Shown here piece after piece: positions 29,494 to 36,974 of a stretch of DNA of 64,000 nt. The notes under the pieces were generated by a model, which was not told the origin of the DNA, ran no database searches, and saw nothing but the letters and a program-made list of their open reading frames with translations. The stretch is from Jeongeupia wiesaeckerbachi (GTDB taxonomy: Bacteria; Pseudomonadota; Gammaproteobacteria; Burkholderiales; Chitinibacteraceae): positions 2,976,001 to 3,040,000 of the forward strand of contig NZ_CP136946.1 in assembly GCF_050916355.1 (NCBI RefSeq), in the 5' to 3' direction. Numbering within the stretch: position 1 is the first letter of the stretch; each line of letters begins with the position of its first letter. The translations under genes and the position numbers were made by a program.

Positions 29494-30410
29494 TGACGTC
29501 CGCTGCCGCTTGAGGCGTTGCCTTTCAGGCCCTCGGCCGAGCGTTCGAGCCATTGGCAGAAGGCTGCAATCATCGGATCGTTCATCGCCGTGCGCGGCGC
29601 GATCCAGCAGTAGCCGCGTACCGGTGCGATCGGTGCCGGCAGCGGTGCGATCAGCGTGCCGTTTTCGAGTTCGGACTGCATCATCGGCAGGGGACCGAGC
29701 GTAACGCCCAACCCGTCCGTCGCGGCCTGCAGCGCCAGATAGAAGTGGTCGAACTGCTGCGTGGCGGCGGGCTTGAGGTCGGGCACGCCGGCCAGCGTGA
29801 ACCAGCGTTGCCAGGCGGTCGGACGGGTGTCTGCGTACAACAGCGTGTGGGCCGCAAGATCGGCCGGGGTGTTGATCGGATGGCGTTCAAGCAGCGCCGG
29901 GCTGCACAGCGGCAGCTCCCACTCGTCGAGAAAAGGCTTGCTGACGTAGCCGGGCCAGTCGCCGGGGCCGCGGCGGATGGCGACGTCGAATGGTGCATCG
30001 AGCCGGCTGATGTCGCGGTCCGACGTCATCAGCCGCAATTCGACATCGGGATGCTCGCGCTGGAATTGCGCCAGATGCGGCAGCAGCCAGTACATCGCCA
30101 GCGTTGGTGTCGAATTGATCACCAAACGGCGCTGGCGGTTCGGCTGCATCAGCTGTTGCGTGGCGTTGGCGATGATGTCGAAGCCGTCCTGCACCTGCAC
30201 CAGATAGCGCCAGCCGGCGTCGGTCAGCTTGACCCGACCGCCGGCACGTTCGAACAGCTGCACCGACAGCCATTCTTCCAGCTGCTTGATCTGCTTGCTC
30301 ACAGCACCGTGCGTCACAAACAACTCGTTCGCCGCGGCGGAAAAGCTTTCCAGCCGGGCGGCAGCCTCGAAAATGCGCAGGGCGTTCAGCGGGGGGAGGG
30401 TCTGGCTCAT
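29490..30410 (-). CDS. LysR-family transcriptional regulator (GcvA-like)
   Basis: This is 306 residues. The N-terminal helix-turn-helix (about 8-67: LNALRIFEAAARLESFSAAANELFVTHGAVSKQIK in outline) is of the GcvA subtype. The substrate-binding domain includes SDRDISRLDAPFDVAIRRGPGDWPG. It is divergent from acnB with 214 bases between the start codons, and acnA lies just downstream, so control of aconitase genes is a reasonable guess but not shown. The ATG at 30410 was chosen because the frame upstream is not protein-like. Confidence 0.88.
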   Translation of the reverse strand: MSQTLPPLNALRIFEAAARLESFSAAANELFVTHGAVSKQIKQLEEWLSVQLFERAGGRVKLTDAGWRYLVQVQDGFDIIANATQQLMQPNRQRRLVINSTPTLAMYWLLPHLAQFQREHPDVELRLMTSDRDISRLDAPFDVAIRRGPGDWPGYVSKPFLDEWELPLCSPALLERHPINTPADLAAHTLLYADTRPTAWQRWFTLAGVPDLKPAATQQFDHFYLALQAATDGLGVTLGPLPMMQSELENGTLIAPLPAPIAPVRGYCWIAPRTAMNDPMIAAFCQWLERSAEGLKGNASSGSGRQ

Positions 30411-30624
30411 GGTGTGAGTATATCTCACAGTCCATGTGGCGATTACTCGTTTGTGTCGCCCGCGCCGTCGCGTTACTCTCGCATCCAAATCCCCGATCCG
30501 CGTTCGCCGGCCCCATAACGGAGCGCGAACGCCGGTCGAGATGGTCCGCGCCGTGGCGCGATCATCGATGGAGTCGATACGGACGCGAGTCCGCCGCACA
30601 CAACGCAACCGCAAAGGTCACCCC

Positions 30625-33210
30625 ATGCTTGAAGCCTATCGCCAGCACGTCTCCGAGCGCGCCGCCCTTGGTATTCCGCCGCTCGCCCTGACTGCCCAGC
30701 AAGTCGCCGATCTCGTCGCGCTGCTGCAAAATCCGCCCGCAGGCGAAGAAGAATTTCTGGTTGATCTGATCACCAACCGCGTCCCGCCGGGCGTGGACGA
30801 TGCCGCCAAGGTCAAGGCCGCTTTCCTTGCCGCCGTTGCGCAGGGCAAGGACACCTGTAAGCTGATCAGCCGCGCCAAGGCGGTCGAACTGCTGGGCACC
30901 ATGCTTGGCGGTTTCAACATCAAGCCGATGATCGATCTGCTCGGCGATGCCGAAATCGGCACCGTAGCTGCCGAAGGTCTGAAAAAGACCCTGTTGATGT
31001 TCGATTACTTCCACGACGTGAAGGAACTCGCCGACGCCGGTAACGCCAATGCCAAGGCCGTGATACAGAGCTGGGCCGATGCCGAGTGGTTCACCAGCCG
31101 TCCGGAAGTGCCGCAATCGGTGACGCTGACCGTGTTCAAGGTCACCGGCGAAACCAATACCGACGACCTGTCGCCGGCGCCGGACGCGTGGTCGCGCCCG
31201 GATATCCCGCTGCACGCGCTGGCGATGCTGAAGAACACCCGCGACGGCATTACGCCGGAAGAAGACGGCAAGCGCGGCCCGATCAAGTTCCTGCAAGACC
31301 TGGCCGCCAAGGGCCATGCCGTTGCCTACGTCGGTGACGTGGTCGGTACCGGTTCGTCGCGCAAATCGGCGACCAACTCGGTGCTGTGGTGGACCGGTGA
31401 AGACATCCCGTTCGTGCCGAACAAGCGCTTCGGCGGCTACTGCCTCGGCGGCAAGATTGCACCGATCTTCTTCAACACCCAGGAAGACTCGGGCGCGCTG
31501 CCGATCGAAGTCGATGTCAACCAGCTGAACATGGGCGATGTGATCGAACTGCGTCCGTACGAAGGCAAGGTCATCAAGGGCGGCGAAGTCGTTTCCGAAT
31601 TCAAGGTCAAGTCCGACGTGCTGTTCGACGAAGTGCGCGCTGGCGGCCGGATCAACCTGATCATCGGCCGCGGCCTGACCGCCAAGGCGCGTGAATCGCT
31701 GGGCCTGCCGGCGTCGACGCTGTTCCGCCTGCCGACCGCACCGGCCGTCTCGACCAAGGGCTTCACCCAGGCACAGAAGATGGTCGGCCGCGCTGTCGGC
31801 CTGCCGGAAGGTCAGGGCGTCCGTCCGGGCACCTACTGCGAACCGCGCATGACCTCGGTCGGCTCGCAAGACACTACCGGCCCGATGACCCGCGACGAGC
31901 TGAAGGATCTGGCTTGCCTGGGCTTCTCGGCCGATCTGGTGATGCAGTCGTTCTGCCACACCGCGGCCTATCCGAAGCCGGTCGACGTCAAGACCCACCA
32001 CGAGCTGCCGGAATTCATCCGCAACCGTGGCGGCGTGTCGCTGCGTCCGGGCGACGGCGTGATCCACAGCTGGCTCAACCGCATGCTGCTGCCGGATACC
32101 GTCGGTACCGGTGGTGACTCGCACACCCGCTTCCCGATCGGCATTTCGTTCCCGGCCGGTTCGGGTCTGGTTGCCTTCGGCGCCGCCACCGGCGTGATGC
32201 CGCTGGACATGCCGGAATCGGTGCTGGTGCGCTTCAAGGGCGAGCTGCAGCCGGGCATCACGCTGCGCGATCTGGTCAACGCGATCCCGTTGTACGCGAT
32301 CAAGGCGGGTCTGCTGACCGTCGCCAAGGCCGGCAAGAAGAACATCTTCTCGGGCCGTATTCTCGAAATCGAAGGTCTGCCGGATCTGAAGGTCGAACAA
32401 GCGTTCGAACTGACCGACGCATCGGCCGAGCGTTCGGCCGCCGGTTGCTCGGTGCGCCTGAACAAGGAACCGATCATCGAGTACCTGAACTCGAACATCG
32501 TGCTGCTGAAGTCGATGATCGCCAACGGCTACGGCGACGCGAAGACGCTGGCCCGCCGGATCAAGGGCATGGAAGCATGGCTCGCCAACCCGAACCTGCT
32601 CGAGCCGGATGCCGACGCCGAGTACGCCGCCGTGATCGAAATCGATCTGGCCGACGTCAAGGAGCCGATCCTCGCCTGCCCGAACGATCCAGACGACGTG
32701 AAGGTGTTGACCGAAGTCGCCGGCACGCACATCGACGAAGTGTTTATCGGTTCGTGCATGACCAACATCGGTCACTTCCGCGCCGCCGGCAAGCTGCTGG
32801 AAGGCAAGCGCGACATCCCGGTCAAGCTGTGGATCGCTCCGCCGACCAAGATGGACGCACAGCAGCTGACCGAGGAAGGCTATTACGGCACCTTCGGCAT
32901 GGCCGGTGCGCGCACCGAAATGCCGGGCTGCTCGCTGTGCATGGGCAACCAGGCGCAAGTGCGTGAAGGCGCGACCGTGGTATCGACCTCGACGCGTAAC
33001 TTCCCGAACCGTCTGGGCAAGAACACCAATGTGTTCCTGAGCTCGGCCGAACTCGCTGCCATCGCCTCGCGCCTCGGCCGTATCCCGACCGTCGCCGAAT
33101 ACATGGCCGACATCGGCGTGATCAACGAGAAGGGCGCCGAAGTCTATCGTTACCTGAACTTCAACCAGATCGACAGCTACCAGGCCGAAGCCGCGCAAGC
33201 GACGGTTTGA
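30625..33210 (+). CDS. acnB: Bifunctional aconitate hydratase B / 2-methylisocitrate dehydratase
   Basis: The 861 residues are close to the 865 of Escherichia coli AcnB. The HEAT-like N-terminal domain (LEAYRQHVSERAALGIPPLAL, then the FLVDLITNRVPPGVD region) is specific to AcnB. The swivel domain (VGTGSSRKSATNSVLWW) precedes the catalytic core, unlike AcnA. The 4Fe-4S cysteines are in FIGSCMTNIGHF and MPGCSLCMGNQ. It is usually the main TCA-cycle aconitase. A terminator follows at once. Confidence 0.97.
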   Translation: MLEAYRQHVSERAALGIPPLALTAQQVADLVALLQNPPAGEEEFLVDLITNRVPPGVDDAAKVKAAFLAAVAQGKDTCKLISRAKAVELLGTMLGGFNIKPMIDLLGDAEIGTVAAEGLKKTLLMFDYFHDVKELADAGNANAKAVIQSWADAEWFTSRPEVPQSVTLTVFKVTGETNTDDLSPAPDAWSRPDIPLHALAMLKNTRDGITPEEDGKRGPIKFLQDLAAKGHAVAYVGDVVGTGSSRKSATNSVLWWTGEDIPFVPNKRFGGYCLGGKIAPIFFNTQEDSGALPIEVDVNQLNMGDVIELRPYEGKVIKGGEVVSEFKVKSDVLFDEVRAGGRINLIIGRGLTAKARESLGLPASTLFRLPTAPAVSTKGFTQAQKMVGRAVGLPEGQGVRPGTYCEPRMTSVGSQDTTGPMTRDELKDLACLGFSADLVMQSFCHTAAYPKPVDVKTHHELPEFIRNRGGVSLRPGDGVIHSWLNRMLLPDTVGTGGDSHTRFPIGISFPAGSGLVAFGAATGVMPLDMPESVLVRFKGELQPGITLRDLVNAIPLYAIKAGLLTVAKAGKKNIFSGRILEIEGLPDLKVEQAFELTDASAERSAAGCSVRLNKEPIIEYLNSNIVLLKSMIANGYGDAKTLARRIKGMEAWLANPNLLEPDADAEYAAVIEIDLADVKEPILACPNDPDDVKVLTEVAGTHIDEVFIGSCMTNIGHFRAAGKLLEGKRDIPVKLWIAPPTKMDAQQLTEEGYYGTFGMAGARTEMPGCSLCMGNQAQVREGATVVSTSTRNFPNRLGKNTNVFLSSAELAAIASRLGRIPTVAEYMADIGVINEKGAEVYRYLNFNQIDSYQAEAAQATV

Positions 33211-33229
33211 TTCTGGTACTGCGTTGAAC

Positions 33230-33262
33230 AAAACAGCCCGCTACAAGCGGGCTGTTTTCTTT
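33230..33262 (+). terminator. Intrinsic terminator after acnB
   Basis: A perfect 13-bp stem (AAAACAGCCCGCT / AGCGGGCTGTTTT) with an ACA loop is followed by a T-rich run. The left A tract makes it usable from both strands. Confidence 0.93.
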
Positions 33263-33374
33263 TGTGCGAGTTGTACAACAGCAACGGATAGCTTTCATCA
33301 GTTTGACTGCCCGGCATCGACCGGCCAACAATGCGCCCCATCCATTCACCCTCAGCTCAAAGGAGAATTTCTGC

Positions 33375-33410
33375 ATGACCCCGAACCCGTCTCCCCGTAT
33401 GACACGCTGA
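33375..33410 (+). CDS. Putative 11-codon leader peptide ahead of rtcB
   Basis: An ATG at 33375 with a consensus AGGAG eight bases upstream opens an 11-codon frame (MTPNPSPRMTR) and then stops. It is followed by a perfect hairpin and an intrinsic terminator, all ahead of rtcB. The arrangement resembles an attenuation leader, but the peptide has no run of a single regulatory residue beyond three prolines and two arginines. It may equally be chance. Confidence 0.35.
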   Translation: MTPNPSPRMTR

Positions 33411-33426
33411 CCCCATTTCCGCCATT

Positions 33427-33490
33427 GGCGCAGGGGGTTCCGCCCCCTGCGCCGGTTGCCCAAAAAGCCCCGGCCTGACCGGGGCTTTTT
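33427..33490 (+). terminator. Tandem hairpin and intrinsic terminator upstream of rtcB
   Basis: Hairpin 1 (33427-33453) has a perfect 11-bp stem, GGCGCAGGGGG / CCCCCTGCGCC. Hairpin 2 (33462-33490) has a perfect 12-bp stem, AAAAAGCCCCGG / CCGGGGCTTTTT, and a T run, the form of an intrinsic terminator. It ends 52 bases before the rtcB start and cannot serve acnB, which already has its own terminator 170 bases earlier. It therefore ends a short separate transcript or attenuates rtcB. Confidence 0.8.
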
Positions 33491-33542
33491 CATGTCCGTC
33501 GCCGCCCGATCGGCGCGCCGGACATGGCAACAGGAAATGATT

Positions 33543-34751
33543 ATGCCAATCATCAAAAGCTTTGCCGGCGCCAGGGTGCCGGTCAAAGTCTGGACCGACG
33601 ACATTGCGCCGGACGCGATCCAACAACTGAAAAACGTCGCTGCATTACCCATCATCCACAGCCATGTTGCCGCCATGCCGGATGTGCATTACGGCACGGG
33701 CGCGACGGTGGGCTCGGTGATTCCAACCCGCTCCGCCATCATTCCGGCGGCCGTCGGCGTTGATATCGGCTGCGGCATGAATGCGGTGCGTACCTCGCTG
33801 ACCGCGAGTGATCTGCCCGAAAGCCTGTCTCGGCTGCGCGCCACCATCGAGGCGGCCGTGCCGGTCGGTTTCGAGCAGCATGCATGGGACAAGGTGCGAG
33901 GCTCGGCCCACCAGCGAATTGCCCGGCCGCTCGACGACCGGCTCGACCGCATCGTCGGCAAACATCCGGGCCTGATGAAGATGCAGCGCAAGTTTGCCCA
34001 GACCTGGGTCTGCCAGATCGGCACTCTGGGCGGTGGCAACCACTTCATCGAACTGTGTCTGGACGAGGCGCAGCGCGTCTGGGTGATGCTGCACTCGGGC
34101 AGTCGCGGTACCGGCAACGTGATCGGTCGTTACTTCATCGACGCTGCCCGCAAGGACATGCGCCGGCACCAGATCAATCTGCCTGATCGTGATCTGGCCT
34201 ACTTCAGTGCCGGTTCGACCTGGTTCGACGATTACGTCGAGGCGCTGGAGTGGGGGCAGGACTACGCACTGGTCAACCGCCGCGAAATGATGCGGCTGGT
34301 GGTCGAGGCAATGCGACCGTTCCTGCCCGCGTTCACGCTGACCGACGAAGCGATCAACTGCCACCACAACTACGTGGCGCGGGAAGTGCACTTTGGCGAG
34401 AAGCTGTTCATTACCCGCAAGGGTGCGATTGCGGCGCACGCCGGCCAGCTAGGCATCATTCCAGGCTCGATGGGCGCCAAGAGTTACATCGTGCGCGGGC
34501 GGGGCAATGCCGATTCGTTCTGCTCGTGTTCGCACGGCGCCGGGCGGCAGATGAGCCGCAGCGAAGCCAAGCGCCGCTTCAATCGCTTCGACCTCGCCAC
34601 CCAGACAGAGGGCATCGAGTGCCGCAAGGATGGCGGTGTGGTTGATGAAATACCGGCGGCGTACAAGGACATCGACGCCGTCATGGCCCACCAGACCGAT
34701 CTGGTCGACGTGGTCCACACTCTGAAGCAAGTGTTGTGCATCAAAGGCTGA
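33543..34751 (+). CDS. rtcB: RNA-splicing ligase RtcB
   Basis: The 402 residues align along their length with the Escherichia coli protein by pattern. The Mn/GTP-site residues are in AVGVDIGCGMNA (Cys), LGGGNHFIEL (Asn, His) and INCHHNYV (His). The guanylated His is in CSCSHGAGRQMSR. The C-terminus VVHTLKQVLCIKG is canonical. The enzyme joins RNA 2',3'-cyclic phosphate or 3'-phosphate ends to 5'-hydroxyl ends using GTP, in RNA repair. An AGGAA site supports the ATG at 33543; an in-frame ATG lies two codons earlier. No rtcA or rtcR is nearby. The genes that follow form its likely operon. Confidence 0.96.
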   Translation: MPIIKSFAGARVPVKVWTDDIAPDAIQQLKNVAALPIIHSHVAAMPDVHYGTGATVGSVIPTRSAIIPAAVGVDIGCGMNAVRTSLTASDLPESLSRLRATIEAAVPVGFEQHAWDKVRGSAHQRIARPLDDRLDRIVGKHPGLMKMQRKFAQTWVCQIGTLGGGNHFIELCLDEAQRVWVMLHSGSRGTGNVIGRYFIDAARKDMRRHQINLPDRDLAYFSAGSTWFDDYVEALEWGQDYALVNRREMMRLVVEAMRPFLPAFTLTDEAINCHHNYVAREVHFGEKLFITRKGAIAAHAGQLGIIPGSMGAKSYIVRGRGNADSFCSCSHGAGRQMSRSEAKRRFNRFDLATQTEGIECRKDGGVVDEIPAAYKDIDAVMAHQTDLVDVVHTLKQVLCIKG

Positions 34752-34807
34752 CCGGCCGTTTGATGCCCGAACGGGGTGAAGTCGCCCCCACGAAAAGGAG
34801 CTGCATC

Positions 34808-35027
34808 ATGAAATACCTCGACCAGACCCAAGCCTGCTTTCGAGACCATCAGCAAGCGCCGAAAGGGCTTCCCGTCTGAAACCGGCGTCAAACGTGGCGT
34901 GAGGATCGTCCACGGCGACAAAGATCTTCTGGAAAAGCTTGGTCGCAACGACCTCTGCCCCTGCGACTCCGGCCACTTGTTTCAAGCGTTGCTGCCTCAC
35001 CAGTGGCTGCTTTCGACGGCAGCCTGA
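34808..35027 (+). pseudogene. SEC-C motif small protein, broken by two single-base insertions
   Basis: From the ATG at 34808 (AAGGAG upstream) the frame stops after 23 codons. Removing one C from the CCC at 34827-34829 restores an open frame reading KPAFETISKRRKGF and then LEKLGRNDLCPCDSGHLF, a SEC-C zinc motif. Removing one T from the TTT at 34980-34982 restores the expected motif end FKRCC. A third departure is Asp (GAC, 34965-34967) where the motif has Gly (CPCGSG). The intact protein would have been about 60-70 residues. It lies between rtcB and the 301-residue gene. Sequencing error is possible but would need two independent insertions. Confidence 0.72.
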
Positions 35028-35053
35028 GACACGACCATTTCCGCTAACCCAGC

Positions 35054-35075
35054 GGGCTGCGCCGCGGCGCAGCCC
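35054..35075. repeat. 22-bp perfect palindrome
   Basis: The left half is GGGCTGCGCCG and the right half its exact complement, with no loop bases. It lies between the broken SEC-C gene and a strong ribosome site. There is no T run, so it is not a standard terminator. It may be a protein-binding site or an mRNA hairpin. Confidence 0.5.
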
Positions 35076-35094
35076 CACCGAACAGGAGGCCCTG

Positions 35095-35235
35095 ATGCAT
35101 CAGGCCCACGCAGTACCCCCATACCCGATACCCATTTTCGCCGTGCCCACGAGGCGCGGCCTGGAGCTGATTGATGGATGCCCGACTGGTCGACGAAATC
35201 GTCGCCTGCCTGCCGCAAGGCCGGACTTGTTTTAA
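35095..35235 (+). CDS. Putative 46-residue ORF overlapping the next gene's start
   Basis: An ATG at 35095 follows a perfect AGGAGG with a 5-base gap, a better ribosome site than that of the larger gene downstream. The frame runs 46 codons and overlaps the first 62 bases of that gene in another frame. The product is Pro- and Arg-rich and not recognisable. It may be a leader that couples translation, or the AGGAGG may be a remnant. Confidence 0.3.
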   Translation: MHQAHAVPPYPIPIFAVPTRRGLELIDGCPTGRRNRRLPAARPDLF

Positions 35236-36079
35236 CTACTATCCCGAGCGCTATGCCTGGTTGCTGTTGCGTCATGTCGTTGGTGACGGCATGACGGTCG
35301 GCGCGCTCAAGCAAGGCCCGTTTGCCGGCCTGCTGCAGAAGCCACGCGTCAAACAGTGGCTCGCCCGGCTGGGCTCGGACCGCATTTGCACTGGCGACTT
35401 GATCGCCGCCGATGGTGATGCCGGCCAACTGATGTTTACGCTGACGCTGTCGCAATGGCATGGCACCCAGACCACGCGCGGCAAGGCCAATCTGGTGCTG
35501 CAGCTCAACTTCGATCGCGGCCACGATCAGCTTTACCAACGATTGGTCAAGCCGCAGCAGGCCGGGGTCGGACCGTTTGCCTATTCCTCGCACCCGATCC
35601 ATTGTGGCGGGCGGAATACCCTGGCCTGGGCAAGGCTTGATATCGATCTGGATGCCGGCGAAGTGCTGATCGAGGAAATCCAGAACGACTGGCTGCGCAA
35701 AGCGGCTTGGGCTTTGGCGCACCCGGGGCGCTGGTCGCCCCAGATTGGTGGTGAATCTGCCGATGTACTGCGCTACCTGCATTGGTTGCAGGCGCGGTAT
35801 TGCAAAGTCTGGGCTGAAGCCATGCTGGCCGCCGTGGTCTGGTTTTCCCGCGAGGAGCTGGGTTTGACCCGGCTGTTCTACCACTCGCCGGAATCGAATG
35901 TGCAGCTGAAGAAACTGCCGGTGCATCACCAGCCACCGCGCTCGCTGTACACCGATCTGCCCAAGCAATTTTGCTTCCGGGCGAGCGGTACCATGCCACG
36001 TTTTCTTGTCGGAAAACGCGGTAAAGCCGTCCGGAATGCGCCGCTGTACGAATTGCGACTTGAGCGGGGTGTGGCATGA
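35174..36079 (+). CDS. RtcB-linked protein of unknown function (301 residues)
   Basis: I do not recognise a named family. The start is the ATG at 35174 with GGAG upstream. The predicted protein is soluble, with no signal or membrane segment. Visible blocks are an N-terminal FNYYPERYAWLLLRHVVGDG, a central beta-rich region, a motif VLIEEIQNDWLRKAAW at about residue 170, then helices ending LGLTRLFYHSPESN and a basic C-terminus. The EEIQNDW block resembles the EEIQSDW signature of some phage-encoded polyvalent proteins; this is a weak pattern match only. The gene lies downstream of rtcB and the broken SEC-C gene, and its stop overlaps the next start (ATGA), so it is probably part of an RtcB-linked operon. 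Confidence 0.8.
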   Translation: MDARLVDEIVACLPQGRTCFNYYPERYAWLLLRHVVGDGMTVGALKQGPFAGLLQKPRVKQWLARLGSDRICTGDLIAADGDAGQLMFTLTLSQWHGTQTTRGKANLVLQLNFDRGHDQLYQRLVKPQQAGVGPFAYSSHPIHCGGRNTLAWARLDIDLDAGEVLIEEIQNDWLRKAAWALAHPGRWSPQIGGESADVLRYLHWLQARYCKVWAEAMLAAVVWFSREELGLTRLFYHSPESNVQLKKLPVHHQPPRSLYTDLPKQFCFRASGTMPRFLVGKRGKAVRNAPLYELRLERGVA

Positions 36080-36234
36080 AGAGTGCCTTCAAATTGCCCA
36101 AGCCACGCAATCCGGTGGCGCTGGCGGCAAGGCAGCGCCAGGCCGGCCCACATGAAAAGAGCAAGAAGGCGCTGCGTGCGGCAGACCGACAGTCGCTGAA
36201 GCTTGCATTGCGTGCTGGCCGCCGGCCGGAGTAG
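36076..36234 (+). CDS. Small basic protein coupled to the RtcB-linked gene (52 residues)
   Basis: The ATG at 36076 overlaps the upstream TGA by ATGA, the standard sign of translational coupling. The 52-residue product has about 16 Lys or Arg and few acidic residues: KPRNPVALAARQRQAG near the start and HEKSKKALRAADRQSL in the middle. It could bind RNA or the ribosome, but I cannot assign a family. Two stop codons in a row (TAG TAG) end it. Confidence 0.65.
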   Translation: MKSAFKLPKPRNPVALAARQRQAGPHEKSKKALRAADRQSLKLALRAGRRPE

Positions 36235-36306
36235 TAGCAGACCCCGCAGATCGCGGATCTCTACCTGAGGGAGACGATGGCTGGTAAGGGCTGCCGGTCA
36301 TCGGAC

Positions 36307-36801
36307 TCAGTCGGGTTTTTTGTCGACGACAACGTGATCGAACTGTTCACCATCGATGCTGACGTCGAACGCCTTGCCGAAGCCGACGACGTAACGGCCG
36401 GGTTGCGGGGTGAGTTCGAACAGCGAGAAATCCAGTCCGCGCAGCAGCGTGAGCATTTTTTCGCCGAAGCGCTCGTTGAAGAGCGCGAAGATATCGTCGT
36501 GGCCGTCATTGCCGAGATTGCTCGCCGCACACAACCAGCGCGCGCGTTCGCGGCCGAACAGGTTGGCGGTGTTGGCCTCGTCGGCCAGCAACATCACATT
36601 GGCTTGCCGGCGCGCGTCGATGAGCTGGTAGTGCTCGGCCAGCCGACTGATGTAGATGTAGAGCTTGCCGTCTTGATGCACGAACGGTGCGTAACTGATG
36701 AAGGGGGCGCCATCGTCGTCGAGGCAGCTGATCGCCAGCGTCTTGCGGCTGGCAACGAAGTCGAGGTACTGCTGTCTGGCGCTGGCGAGATCGATGGCCA
36801 T
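36307..36801 (-). CDS. HugZ/pyridoxamine-phosphate-oxidase-like protein
   Basis: This is 164 residues. It has a split-barrel FMN-binding fold with ARQQYLDFVASRKTLAISCLD at the N-terminus and the C-terminal pattern PGRYVVGFGKAFDVS typical of the HugZ branch, whose characterised members degrade or bind haem. The His residues needed for haem binding in longer HugZ proteins are not clear in this short form. There are no haem-uptake genes beside it. It is divergent from trhO. Confidence 0.8.
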   Translation of the reverse strand: MAIDLASARQQYLDFVASRKTLAISCLDDDGAPFISYAPFVHQDGKLYIYISRLAEHYQLIDARRQANVMLLADEANTANLFGRERARWLCAASNLGNDGHDDIFALFNERFGEKMLTLLRGLDFSLFELTPQPGRYVVGFGKAFDVSIDGEQFDHVVVDKKPD

Positions 36802-36974
36802 CTTGGTGTGTTCCTGTCGGTCGATTGGCCGATATTGTCGGGGCTGACGGCCGGTCTGTCACGGCCTGCAGCCTGCACCGAACACAGGTAAAATGCGGGC
36901 AGTGCCGGCCATCGAGCCGGCCTTGTCATTGATCCGGTCCGCCCTTTGCGAGGGCGACCACCTGGAGAACTCGC

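Noticed and set aside
33224..33478. 84-codon frame on the plus strand between acnB and rtcB
   Set aside because: It runs through the acnB terminator and the second hairpin; composition follows the hairpins, not a protein.
34939..35235. Single 98-codon gene covering FKRCC and the small proline-rich ORF
   Set aside because: Its start lies inside the SEC-C motif region. It is better explained as the third frame of the broken SEC-C gene continuing into the leader of the next gene.
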